This document shows positions 17,783 through 26,006 of a stretch of 55,133 nt of DNA, one piece after another (within the stretch, counting starts at the first letter, position 1; the number at the start of each line of letters is the position of its first letter). The position numbers and the translations under genes are program-made. Source of the DNA: an uncultured Roseburia sp. (GTDB taxonomy: Bacteria > Bacillota > Clostridia > Lachnospirales > Lachnospiraceae); NCBI GenBank assembly GCA_910587865.1, contig CAJUNX010000007.1, positions 1 through 55,133 on the forward strand, in the 5' to 3' direction. The notes under the pieces are model-generated. The model was not told the origin of the DNA, ran no database searches, and saw nothing but the letters and a program-made list of their open reading frames with translations.

Positions 17783-18842
17783 AATGACGTTATCCATTCC
17801 GGCCGGCCACATGGCGAATGTGTTTGGCCAGTTTGATGTGTATATGAAAAAAATAGAGCGGACGTTAAACGTGACGGTGGTCATCCGTGACGGAAGCATA
17901 AAGCTGATCGGGGAGGAGGCGGGCTGCCGGCGCGCCATTGAAGTGTTCACGCAGCTGACGAAGCTTGCGGAGCGGGGCAATGTCATCACCGAACAGAATG
18001 TCAATTACGCGCTTGCTCTGATGGAGGAAGAAAAGTCTGCGGAGCCGATCGTGGCGATCGACGAGGACTGCATCTGCCATACGGTAAACGGAAAACCGGT
18101 GAAGCCGAAGACGCTGGGGCAGAAGAGCTATGTCGACGCGATCAGAGAGCGGATGATCACCTTTGGGATCGGGCCGGCCGGCACCGGCAAGACTTATCTC
18201 GCGATGGCGATGGCGATCACAGCGTTTAAAAAAGAAGAGGTCGGCCGCATTATCTTAACGCGCCCGGCCATCGAGGCCGGGGAAAAGCTGGGATTTCTCC
18301 CGGGCGACTTACAGAGCAAGGTGGATCCGTATCTGCGGCCGCTCTACGACGCGCTGTATCAGATTATGGGCGCGGAGAGCTTTGTGCGCAATATGGAAAA
18401 AGGACTGATCGAGGTGGCTCCGCTCGCCTACATGAGAGGCCGCACGCTCGACAATGCATTTATCATCCTCGACGAGGCGCAGAATACGACGCCTGCGCAG
18501 ATGAAAATGTTTCTGACCAGAATCGGGTTCGGCTCAAAAGCCGTGATTACCGGCGACGCGACGCAGAAGGATCTCGCGCCGGACGCACAGTCCGGGCTTG
18601 ACGTGGCGGTCCGTGTACTCTCCGGCGTGGAGGAGATCGCCGTCTGTGAGCTGACAAGCCTTGACGTGGTGCGTCATCCTTTGGTTCAGCGGATCGTAAA
18701 GGCGTACGAGGATTACGAGAAGCGGGAGGAGAAGGCCGCGGCGACGCGCAGGGCGCGGACTTTGGAGCGTGAGTCCGGCCGGCGGAGAGCGGCGCGCAGA
18801 GGAGCGGCGGACGGGACAGACAGCCGCAGGAGATCCAGGTAA
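17769..18842 (+). CDS. phoH: PhoH-like ATPase
   Basis: A 357-residue cytoplasmic ATPase of the PhoH family, genetically linked in many bacteria to YbeY and RNA metabolism. An N-terminal KH-like segment (residues 1-80) precedes the P-loop GPAGTGKT (135-142), RPAIEAGEKLGFLPGDLQ and IILDEAQNTTPAQMKMFLTR (Walker B). The start at 17769 overlaps the end of yqfD. The frame is open upstream inside yqfD but not homologous there. The last 40 residues are a highly basic Arg/Ala-rich tail, longer than usual, which could bind RNA (inference). Confidence 0.93.
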   Translation: MSLSEMTLSIPAGHMANVFGQFDVYMKKIERTLNVTVVIRDGSIKLIGEEAGCRRAIEVFTQLTKLAERGNVITEQNVNYALALMEEEKSAEPIVAIDEDCICHTVNGKPVKPKTLGQKSYVDAIRERMITFGIGPAGTGKTYLAMAMAITAFKKEEVGRIILTRPAIEAGEKLGFLPGDLQSKVDPYLRPLYDALYQIMGAESFVRNMEKGLIEVAPLAYMRGRTLDNAFIILDEAQNTTPAQMKMFLTRIGFGSKAVITGDATQKDLAPDAQSGLDVAVRVLSGVEEIAVCELTSLDVVRHPLVQRIVKAYEDYEKREEKAAATRRARTLERESGRRRAARRGAADGTDSRRRSR

Positions 18843-18892
18843 GGGAGAAGAAGGGATATGCTTCGCAGAGAACAGGTAAAGGAAGAAAAGGA

Positions 18893-20071
18893 ATGAGTGA
18901 CCGTTATGTGGCAAAACGTGTGATCAATCTGTTTTTAATCGTTTTCATAACACTTGCGGGACATATGTTTTTCGCATCGCTTTATGACCGGTTTTGGGAC
19001 GAGCGGATCGTCTATCTGATCATTGATCTGATTTTTTCGGTATTGTTTTTATTTGTACTTGAGAGAAGCCGTATGTCGCGGCTGTTCGGAGGGAACCGCG
19101 AGACCGTATATTCCAGGATCGTGCCGGGGTATCTGTTTGCATGGCTGCTGCTGATCGCCGGATCGTTTCTGCCGGAATTTCTGCGGCCGGTGCTATTGAT
19201 CGCGATTCTGATGACGGCGGTCGGGACACATGAGATTTCTCTGTGCACGGGGATTTTTCTGGACGTGGTGCTGTGTCTGACGCTGGAATGCAGCGCGCAG
19301 GAGCTGGTGCTTTACTGTCTGCTGACGCTTGCCGGCTGTATGCTGGCGGAGGCGATCGCGGAGAGCCGGACGCGGTTCTGGTATGTGGTGGCCGTGTGCT
19401 GCCTTACCACGGTTCTGCCCGGACTGTTTTATTATATCACCTATCGCGAGGTGCGGATGTATCTGTTTTTGTACGGAGCGGCGGAAGGGCTTCTGATAGA
19501 TGTCCTGCTTCTCGTCTTTTATCAGGCGATCGCGTCCGGCAGAGACGCCGAACTCTCCGATGCGATGGAGGATATTCTGGAAGATGCCTATCCGGTGAAG
19601 CTGGAGCTGAAGCAGTTTTCAAAGGCGGATTACAATCACGCCGCGCGTGTCTCCTCCCTTGCCGCGAAATGTGCCGCGCTGGTGGAGGCGGACGAGAAGA
19701 TCTGTGCCGCGGCCGGTTTTTATTACCGCATCGGGATCTTAGAGGGCGGTTCGATCACGGAAAACGGGGTGAAAATCGCGCAGAGAGAGTGTTTTCCCGA
19801 GTCCGTGATCCGGATTATCAGTGAGTATAACGGGGAGCATGCGCTTCCGTCGAGTACGGAGTCCGCGATCGTACATATGGTGGACGGGCTGATCAAGAAG
19901 CTGGAGCTGTTCGACGCGAATACGATGTCGAGCGACTGGAATCAGGATATGGTGATCTATCAGACACTGAATGATTTTTCGGCGAAAGGGATCTATGACA
20001 GATCCGGCCTTGGCATGAATATGTTTTTAAAGATCCGTGAGTATCTGGTCAATGAAAAAGAATTGCTGTAG
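18893..20071 (+). CDS. PgpH-position membrane protein with degenerate HD domain
   Basis: A 392-residue protein in the slot between phoH and ybeY where PgpH (7TMR-HDED c-di-AMP phosphodiesterase) normally lies. The membrane part, with about six or seven helices (residues 10-213), is followed by DAYPVKLELKQFSKADYNHAARVSSLA, clearly the start of the PgpH HD domain with first ligand His249. The following HD motif, expected as HDIGK, reads YRIGIL (Tyr278-Arg279), and the later HHG motif reads EYNGEH. The large extracytoplasmic domain before the helices is absent. I infer a catalytically dead, truncated relative, possibly still a ligand sensor. The reading frame is intact. Confidence 0.75.
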   Translation: MSDRYVAKRVINLFLIVFITLAGHMFFASLYDRFWDERIVYLIIDLIFSVLFLFVLERSRMSRLFGGNRETVYSRIVPGYLFAWLLLIAGSFLPEFLRPVLLIAILMTAVGTHEISLCTGIFLDVVLCLTLECSAQELVLYCLLTLAGCMLAEAIAESRTRFWYVVAVCCLTTVLPGLFYYITYREVRMYLFLYGAAEGLLIDVLLLVFYQAIASGRDAELSDAMEDILEDAYPVKLELKQFSKADYNHAARVSSLAAKCAALVEADEKICAAAGFYYRIGILEGGSITENGVKIAQRECFPESVIRIISEYNGEHALPSSTESAIVHMVDGLIKKLELFDANTMSSDWNQDMVIYQTLNDFSAKGIYDRSGLGMNMFLKIREYLVNEKELL

Positions 20072-20109
20072 ATGCGGCGTGCGCCGTGTCTGCGGGGATG
20101 GAGGATGCG

Positions 20110-20628
20110 ATGAGCCTGCAGATAGAGGAAGAAGTTAAAGTTACATTTGATTTTCAGTACGCGCGGCTGGCCGGTGAGACCGTCGATTTTGTGATCGGCC
20201 ATGAGTCGTTTCCCTACGAGGCGGAGGTGACGCTGACGCTGACGGACGATGCGGGGATTCGTGAGATCAACAGGGAGCACCGCGGGATCGACGCTCCGAC
20301 GGACGTGCTGTCGTTTCCGATGCTCTCCTATGCGTGTGCGGGGGATTTTTCCGCGCTCGAGGAAGATTACGAGGATAATTTCAATCCGGACACCGGCGAG
20401 ATCCTGCTGGGTGATATCGTGATCTCGGTGGATCGCGTACGCGCGCAGGCGGCGTCCTACGGGCACAGCGAGAAACGGGAGTTTGCATTCCTGATCGTGC
20501 ACAGCATGCTGCATCTGTTCGGGTATGACCACATAAAGCCAGAGGAAGCGGCAAAGATGGAAGAGATGCAGCGGCGGATTCTCGACGGGATGCAGATCAC
20601 GCGTGATCCGGCCGTCTCTGTGGATTAG
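20110..20628 (+). CDS. ybeY: Endoribonuclease YbeY
   Basis: Zinc-dependent RNase needed for 16S rRNA 3' maturation and late 70S ribosome quality control. The metal motif HSMLHLFGYDH is present in full. TDVLSFPM and GDIVISVDRVRAQAASYGHSEKREF are family hallmarks. At 172 residues it is slightly longer than typical because of an acidic insert (FSALEEDYEDNFNPDTGE). I chose 20110 because GGAGG lies five bases before it; in-frame starts at 20086 and 20098 are possible. Confidence 0.95.
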   Translation: MSLQIEEEVKVTFDFQYARLAGETVDFVIGHESFPYEAEVTLTLTDDAGIREINREHRGIDAPTDVLSFPMLSYACAGDFSALEEDYEDNFNPDTGEILLGDIVISVDRVRAQAASYGHSEKREFAFLIVHSMLHLFGYDHIKPEEAAKMEEMQRRILDGMQITRDPAVSVD

Positions 20629-20638
20629 AGGAAGGTTT

Positions 20639-22297
20639 ATGGGGAGAAAGAAGGAGAATAACACAAGTTTTCTGGTGCAGGGCAGCATTCTCGCAGCGGC
20701 ATCCATGATCAGCCGGATCATCGGCCTGATCTACCGGATTCCGCTGACTGCCATTCTCGGCGATACCGGAAATAATTATTACGCCAGCGCGTTTAAAATT
20801 TATAATATTCTTTTGATCATTTCATCTTACAGTCTGCCGCTCGCGGTCTCGAAGCTGGTCTCCGCTAATATCTCACAGGGAAGACGGCGGAATGTGTACC
20901 GGATTTTAAAGTGTTCGCTTATGTTCGGAGCCGTTTCCGGTCTGATCGCGTCGACGATTTTGTTTTTCGGAGCGGAGAAAATCACAGAGCTGATGCGCAC
21001 GCCGCTTAGTATTTTCGCGGTGGAGACGCTTGTGCCGGTTCTGTTTATCATGGCGATCTTAGGAGTGCTGCGAGGATTTTTCCAGGGACTGGGCACGATG
21101 ATGCCGAGCGCAATGTCGCAGATTCTGGAGCAGATTGCAAACGCTGTCATGAGCGTATGGGCGGCATACATGCTGTTTTCCCACGGTTCCAGAGTCGGGG
21201 CGGTGCTCGGCGACGCGAAGGAATACGGAGCGGCCTACGGAGCGGCGGGCGGAACGATCGGTACGGGAACCGGTGCGATCGTGGCGCTGCTGTTTTCACT
21301 GTTTGTACTTTTTGCCTATCTGCGGTCGTTCAAGCGGAAAATGAAAAAAGAGCGCCCGTCAAACGTGGATTCCTACGGATCAATCGTAAGGCTGCTGGTT
21401 ATCACGATCATTCCGGTTTTGCTCAGCAGTACGATCTACAACTGTAATGCATTGATCGACGAGGCGGTATTTAAAAATATCGCGCACTTTCAGGGATATG
21501 CGGAGAGTGAGTACGGCGCGTGGAACGGCATTTACTCCGGAAAGTATCAGGTACTGATCAATGTGCCGATCGCGATCGCCTCCTCGATCGCGGCTTCGAG
21601 CGTGCCGGCGCTTACCGCGGCGTACGCCAGCAGAAAGCGCGGTGCGGCAAAGCGTCAGATCGCGACGGCGACCCGCTTTATCATGGTGATCGCGTTTCCG
21701 TGTACGGTGGGGATGGGGGTTCTGGCATCCCCGATCCTGCAGCTTTTGTTTCGGGATTCATCGGAGCTTTCGGCGCGTATGCTGCAGGTGGGAGCGGCCG
21801 CGATTCTGTTTTATTCACTTTCAACGCTCACAAACGGTCTGCTGCAGGGGATGAACCGCATGAAAGAGCCGATCAAAAACGCGTTGATCGCACTGGTGCT
21901 TCACGTCGGGATTCTCGTGGGGCTGATGCTCGGCTTCGACTTAAATATCTTTGCCGTTGTCATCGCGAATACGGCGTTTGGCTTTATCATGTGCGTGCTG
22001 AACGCGCGTTCGATCCGGCGTTACGGCGGAGCGAAGCAGGAGGTGCGCAGAACGTTTTTTGTCCCCGCCGTCTCGTCCGCCGTGATGGGGATTGTGGTGT
22101 GGCTGGTCTATACGCTTCTGATGAAGGTATCCGGCAGCAATCTGCTCGCGACGCCGGTTGCAATCTTAGCGGGCGTGCTCGTCTATGCCGTGCTTCTTCT
22201 GCTCTTAAAGGGACTGACGGAACAGGAGATACTGCGCCTGCCGAAAGGGCGGCTTTTGGTGCGTCTGGCAAAGAAGCTGCATCTGCTGCGGCGGTGA
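20639..22297 (+). CDS. SpoVB-like MOP-superfamily flippase
   Basis: A 552-residue polytopic membrane protein (about 14 helices) of the polysaccharide/lipid-II exporter group. The opening SFLVQGSILAAASMISRIIGLIYRIPLTAILGDTG is characteristic of SpoVB and related cell-wall precursor flippases in Clostridia. Internal motifs such as YSLPLAVSKLVSANI and INVPIAIASSIAASSVPALTAAYA agree. It may flip lipid-linked wall precursors for the vegetative wall or the spore cortex; sequence alone cannot separate these. The start at 20639 (MGRKKENNT) follows GAGGAAGG, ten bases after the ybeY stop, which suggests cotranscription. Confidence 0.82.
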   Translation: MGRKKENNTSFLVQGSILAAASMISRIIGLIYRIPLTAILGDTGNNYYASAFKIYNILLIISSYSLPLAVSKLVSANISQGRRRNVYRILKCSLMFGAVSGLIASTILFFGAEKITELMRTPLSIFAVETLVPVLFIMAILGVLRGFFQGLGTMMPSAMSQILEQIANAVMSVWAAYMLFSHGSRVGAVLGDAKEYGAAYGAAGGTIGTGTGAIVALLFSLFVLFAYLRSFKRKMKKERPSNVDSYGSIVRLLVITIIPVLLSSTIYNCNALIDEAVFKNIAHFQGYAESEYGAWNGIYSGKYQVLINVPIAIASSIAASSVPALTAAYASRKRGAAKRQIATATRFIMVIAFPCTVGMGVLASPILQLLFRDSSELSARMLQVGAAAILFYSLSTLTNGLLQGMNRMKEPIKNALIALVLHVGILVGLMLGFDLNIFAVVIANTAFGFIMCVLNARSIRRYGGAKQEVRRTFFVPAVSSAVMGIVVWLVYTLLMKVSGSNLLATPVAILAGVLVYAVLLLLLKGLTEQEILRLPKGRLLVRLAKKLHLLRR

Positions 22298-22347
22298 CGG
22301 CAGTTTACCGGCGTCTGACGGGAGCTTTCTTTCGGTATGGGCGCACG

Positions 22348-22377
22348 AAAAACGTGTATCATTAAAAAAACGTGTAT
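22348..22377 (+). promoter_or_regulatory. Direct repeat upstream of the BofC-like gene
   Basis: The 12-base sequence AAAAACGTGTAT occurs at 22348-22359 and again at 22366-22377, one and a half to two helical turns apart, about 55 bases before the start. It could be an operator or overlap a sporulation promoter; no factor is identifiable. Confidence 0.35.
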
Positions 22378-22429
22378 AAAGTGGAAGGATCTGGCAGATA
22401 CTGATTGCAAACGTTTGTGGGAGGATGCA

Positions 22430-22810
22430 ATGAAAAAAATTATCGGTATCTGCCTGGCTTTTGTCCTGTGCGGCGTGACGATATGGGGAGCAGGCCGGCT
22501 TTTAACGCCGAAAGAAGACCCGCCAAAAGTCCCTCCGGCTGCGCCGACAGAGCGCATGGAGACGGAGGAGACGGACACGCACGACGAGGAGACGACGGAG
22601 AGTATGACCGTGCAGGAGCCTTTTTTGTATATTCTGCGTGAGACGGACGGGATGCTTGTCGTCTATGAACAGGACGGAACAACCGTCTGGATGGAGACGG
22701 GAATCCGGACGGAGCATATGGAACCGGAGGTGGCGCGTCTTTTTCAGGAGGGCGTTACGATCCGCGACGAGAGGGAACTTTATGATCTTCTGGAAAGCTA
22801 CAGCAGCTAG
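22430..22810 (+). CDS. BofC C-terminal-domain-like exported protein
   Basis: A 126-residue protein with an N-terminal membrane anchor or signal (residues 1-24, IIGICLAFVLCGVTIWGAG), an acidic Thr/Glu-rich linker (27-60) and a C-terminal module EPFLYILRETDGMLVVYEQDG...RELYDLLESYSS. That module resembles the BofC C-terminal domain, which in Bacillus acts between the spore membranes to restrain the SpoIVB protease and so pro-SigK processing. Domain identity is from pattern memory. The start at 22430 follows GGGAGG. A role in spore signalling is inferred. Confidence 0.65.
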   Translation: MKKIIGICLAFVLCGVTIWGAGRLLTPKEDPPKVPPAAPTERMETEETDTHDEETTESMTVQEPFLYILRETDGMLVVYEQDGTTVWMETGIRTEHMEPEVARLFQEGVTIRDERELYDLLESYSS

Positions 22811-22880
22811 TGTACTGACACATTTCAGACTGAAAATTCATTCTGCGTCATTTGTCTGAAAGTAAAGGTGTCAGTACACT
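22809..22880. repeat. 72-bp palindromic element with 13-bp perfect ends
   Basis: AGTGTACTGACAC (22809-22821) is the exact reverse complement of GTGTCAGTACACT (22868-22880). An inner pair TTTCAGA/TCTGAAA lies at 22823-22829 and 22855-22861. It overlaps the stop codon of the BofC-like gene. No T run follows, so it is not a standard terminator. It has the size and form of a small non-autonomous element or a processed RNA hairpin. The rest of the gap to 23049 holds nothing recognised. Confidence 0.7.
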
Positions 22881-23049
22881 GATGCATGGTCTGTTTCCTG
22901 TGAAGTTTCGTGGGATATTCGTTTATCGGCAGGACAGCCGGTACACCAAAGGGCGCGGCTTGAATAATCGGGCGGTGTGTGATAGAATCGTTAGAACCGG
23001 ATGCGGCGCGGACGCATCGGAGAGATCAGGCGAAGGAAGAAGGTACGGG

Positions 23050-24315
23050 ATGAGGGATACACAGGTGACGGTGATCGGCGGGGGAGCGGCCGGTATGACG
23101 GCGGCGATCACGGCGGCGCAGAGCGGTGCGGATACGGTGCTGATTGAGCACATGGACCGCGTCGGGAAAAAACTGCTTTCCACGGGAAACGGAAAGTGCA
23201 ATTTTACCAATCTAAAGCAGGATCTCTCCTGGTACAGGGGCGAGAACCCTGCTTTTGTGCTGCCTGTTTTTGCGCAGTTCGGACAAAAGGAGACCTTTGC
23301 CTTTTTTGAGACGATCGGCATTTATCCGAAGGTAAAAAACGGCTATTGTTATCCCGCCAGCGGACAGGCTTCCTCCGTGCTCGACGCGCTTCGGATGGAG
23401 TGTGCGTATCAGGGGGTTGAGACCGTTACGTCCTGCGCGCTTTGGTCTGTGGAAAAGAGCAAAAACGGCTATCGGATCGGAACGGATAAAGGAGCATTTT
23501 TTACCACGTCTCTTATCTTCGCCACCGGACTTCTGGCAGCGCCGAAGACGGGAAGTGACGGAAGTGCAATCCCATATATAGAAGGGCTTGGACATCATTT
23601 TATAGATATTGTGCCGGCGCTGGTACAGTTGCAGGGAAAACAGTCGTTTTTCAAATCGGTTGCAGGAATTCGTGCAGATTGCGAGGTGACGCTGTTTGTG
23701 GAAAATGAGCAGATCTGCTCAGAAACCGGCGAGCTGCAGCTGACCGGTTTCGGGATTTCCGGGATCCCCGTTTTTCAGCTGAGCCGTTTTGCGACCAAAG
23801 CGCTGTTTCAGAAAAAGGAAGTACATACCAGCCTGAATTTTCTGCCGGAGCTTCTGCCGAGCCAGGCGTTTACGCTGATGCAGAAGCGGTTCCGCCAGAA
23901 CGGCCACGGGAAAAATGCCGCGGAGGCGCTGATCGGCCTCTTCCCGAAAAAGCTAATCGACGTGTTTCTCGCAGAGAGCCGGATCAGCCGTGACATGCCG
24001 GCTGCCGATGTGCGTCTGGCGGCGCTGCAGCGTCTGAGCGAGACGGTGCGCGCGATCCGTGTGGACGTGATCGCCAGCCGGGGGATGGAGGCGGCACAGG
24101 TGTGCGCCGGCGGTGTGGATACCCGCGAGGTGGACAATGAGACGCTCGAATCAAAATTTGCAAAAGGTGTCTATTTCGCGGGGGAAGTGCTCGACATCGA
24201 CGGAGCCTGCGGCGGCTACAACCTGCAGTGGGCCTGGTCGAGCGGCCATGTGGCGGGAATCCATGCAGCGGAGCGCGCAAAGCAGAGCGCGCCGCGGAAA
24301 CGGGGGACTTCATGA
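23050..24315 (+). CDS. HI0933/BaiN-like flavoprotein
   Basis: A 421-residue FAD-dependent oxidoreductase. The N-terminal dinucleotide motif VIGGGAAGMTAAITAAQSGA is followed by KKLLSTGNGKCNFTN, a family hallmark. TLESKFAKGVYFAGEVLDIDGACGGYNLQWAWSSG is the conserved C-terminal FAD-contact segment. Family members have unknown or varied substrates; one, BaiN, reduces bile-acid intermediates, but no other bai gene is present, so I do not call it baiN. The start at 23050 follows GGAAGAAGG. It overlaps the next flavoprotein gene by ATGA, which suggests coupled translation. Confidence 0.88.
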   Translation: MRDTQVTVIGGGAAGMTAAITAAQSGADTVLIEHMDRVGKKLLSTGNGKCNFTNLKQDLSWYRGENPAFVLPVFAQFGQKETFAFFETIGIYPKVKNGYCYPASGQASSVLDALRMECAYQGVETVTSCALWSVEKSKNGYRIGTDKGAFFTTSLIFATGLLAAPKTGSDGSAIPYIEGLGHHFIDIVPALVQLQGKQSFFKSVAGIRADCEVTLFVENEQICSETGELQLTGFGISGIPVFQLSRFATKALFQKKEVHTSLNFLPELLPSQAFTLMQKRFRQNGHGKNAAEALIGLFPKKLIDVFLAESRISRDMPAADVRLAALQRLSETVRAIRVDVIASRGMEAAQVCAGGVDTREVDNETLESKFAKGVYFAGEVLDIDGACGGYNLQWAWSSGHVAGIHAAERAKQSAPRKRGTS

Positions 24316-25973
24316 TACGAATCACTCAGATCAGGCTTCCTGCGGATCATACGGGAGAGCAGCTCGAACAAAAGATCAGGAAACGGCTGCGCCTGCCGGC
24401 GGGAATCCCCTTTCACTGGCAGATCAGAAAGCGGTCTCTTGACGCGCGCAAAAAACCGGATCTGTCCTATGTGTACACGGTGGATGTGACGGCGGAACAG
24501 GAAGCGTCGCTCCTTCGCGTGTGCCGGGATGATAAGATCAGTCTGGTTTCAGAGGAGCCGTACGGTATCGCGGATATCATGGCGCAGGCGGGTCATCCGA
24601 AATCTGCGCCGACGCGCCGTCCCGTCATTGCGGGGGCGGGGCCCGCCGGCCTGTTCTGCGCTTATGCGCTGGGGCTTTCGGGGTATGCGCCCGTTGTCGT
24701 CGAGCGCGGTAAGACGGTGGAGGAGCGGACGGCGGATGTGGAGCGTTTTTTTCAGACGGGGGTGTTAGATCCTTCCTCGAATGTGCAGTTCGGGGAGGGC
24801 GGCGCCGGAACCTTTTCCGACGGAAAGCTCAATACGCTTGTAAAAGATCCGCACGGAAGAAACCGTTTCGTGCTGGAGACGTTTGTAAAATTCGGCGCGC
24901 CGGAGGAGGTTCTCTATGACGCAAAGCCTCATATCGGGACGGATGTCCTGACCGGCGTCATCCGGCGGATGCGGAATGCGATGGAGGAGACGGGGGTGAC
25001 GTTTCGCTTCGGCACATGCCTGACCGAATACCGGACAGAGGGAGGACGTCTGACGGCAGTCGGCGTGGAGCGCAGAGGGAACGCGGATGCGGATCACGCG
25101 GGCGGGACGGAATGGATCGAAACGGATCTTCTGGTCCTCGCGGTCGGTCACTCGGCGCGCGACACCTTCCGCATGTTAAGCGCCCGTGGTGATCTTATCA
25201 TGGAGGCAAAGCCGTTTGCGGTCGGATTTCGTGTGGAACATCCGCAGGCCGAAATCAATCTCACGCAGTACGGGGAGCGCTATGCGCAGCGTCTGCCCGC
25301 CGCTCCCTACAAGGTTACGGCCCGCGCAAAAAACGGACGGGGCGTCTATTCGTTCTGTATGTGTCCGGGCGGCTATGTGGTAAACGCCTCCTCACAGGAG
25401 GGATATCTGGCCGTCAACGGCATGAGCTACGCGGGACGGGGCGGCGCGAATGCGAACAGCGCCATCATTGTCTCCGTGACGCCGGAGGATTACGGCGGGT
25501 CATCCGCCCTCGCAGGCGTGCAGTTCCAGGAGCTTTTAGAGCGCCGCGCCTTTCTGCTCGGAGAGGGACGGATCCCTCAGCAGCTCTTTTCGGACTATTG
25601 CAGTGACCGCCCTTCACATTCCTGCGGCTCATTTGAGAGCGCGCGCTGCGGCGCGGGGGTGTGGGGCAATTTAAGAGGGCTGCTCCCTGCGGGGATTGAG
25701 GAGGCGTTTTTAGACGGCATGCGCCGGTTCGGACGGACGCTTCCCGGTTTTGACCGGCCGGATGCGATTCTCTCCGGCGTGGAGAGCCGCACTTCCTCGC
25801 CGGTGCGCATCCTGCGGGACAAGCGGCTGATGTCGCCCGTTTACGGGATCTTCCCCTGCGGGGAGGGCGCCGGGTATGCGGGCGGCATCATGTCAGCGGC
25901 GATGGACGGACTTAAGGCTGCGGAGGCGGTGATCCATACCGCAGAGGAGCTTTCATCGACAGGCAGAGCATGA
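24312..25973 (+). CDS. Uncharacterised FAD-dependent dehydrogenase
   Basis: A 553-residue protein. The N-terminal 90 residues (MIRITQIRLPADHTGEQLEQKI) form a small domain found ahead of this flavoprotein family. The FAD motif is VIAGAGPAGLFCAYALGLSGY (about residues 103-123), then SNVQFGEGGAGTFSDGKLNTL and a C-terminal SPVYGIFPCGEGAGYAGGIMSAAMDGL. It belongs to a widespread but uncharacterised family related to electron-transfer-flavoprotein dehydrogenases; the substrate is unknown. The start overlaps the stop of the preceding flavoprotein gene (ATGA). The two may act together, but nothing proves it. Confidence 0.85.
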   Translation: MIRITQIRLPADHTGEQLEQKIRKRLRLPAGIPFHWQIRKRSLDARKKPDLSYVYTVDVTAEQEASLLRVCRDDKISLVSEEPYGIADIMAQAGHPKSAPTRRPVIAGAGPAGLFCAYALGLSGYAPVVVERGKTVEERTADVERFFQTGVLDPSSNVQFGEGGAGTFSDGKLNTLVKDPHGRNRFVLETFVKFGAPEEVLYDAKPHIGTDVLTGVIRRMRNAMEETGVTFRFGTCLTEYRTEGGRLTAVGVERRGNADADHAGGTEWIETDLLVLAVGHSARDTFRMLSARGDLIMEAKPFAVGFRVEHPQAEINLTQYGERYAQRLPAAPYKVTARAKNGRGVYSFCMCPGGYVVNASSQEGYLAVNGMSYAGRGGANANSAIIVSVTPEDYGGSSALAGVQFQELLERRAFLLGEGRIPQQLFSDYCSDRPSHSCGSFESARCGAGVWGNLRGLLPAGIEEAFLDGMRRFGRTLPGFDRPDAILSGVESRTSSPVRILRDKRLMSPVYGIFPCGEGAGYAGGIMSAAMDGLKAAEAVIHTAEELSSTGRA

Positions 25974-26006
25974 ATTTACAAAAGTAGTGAACAGAGGAAA
26001 AACAAA

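Noticed and set aside
23050..24315. Bile-acid 7-dehydroxylation gene baiN
   Set aside because: The fold matches, but no other bai gene is present and the family is widespread with other roles.
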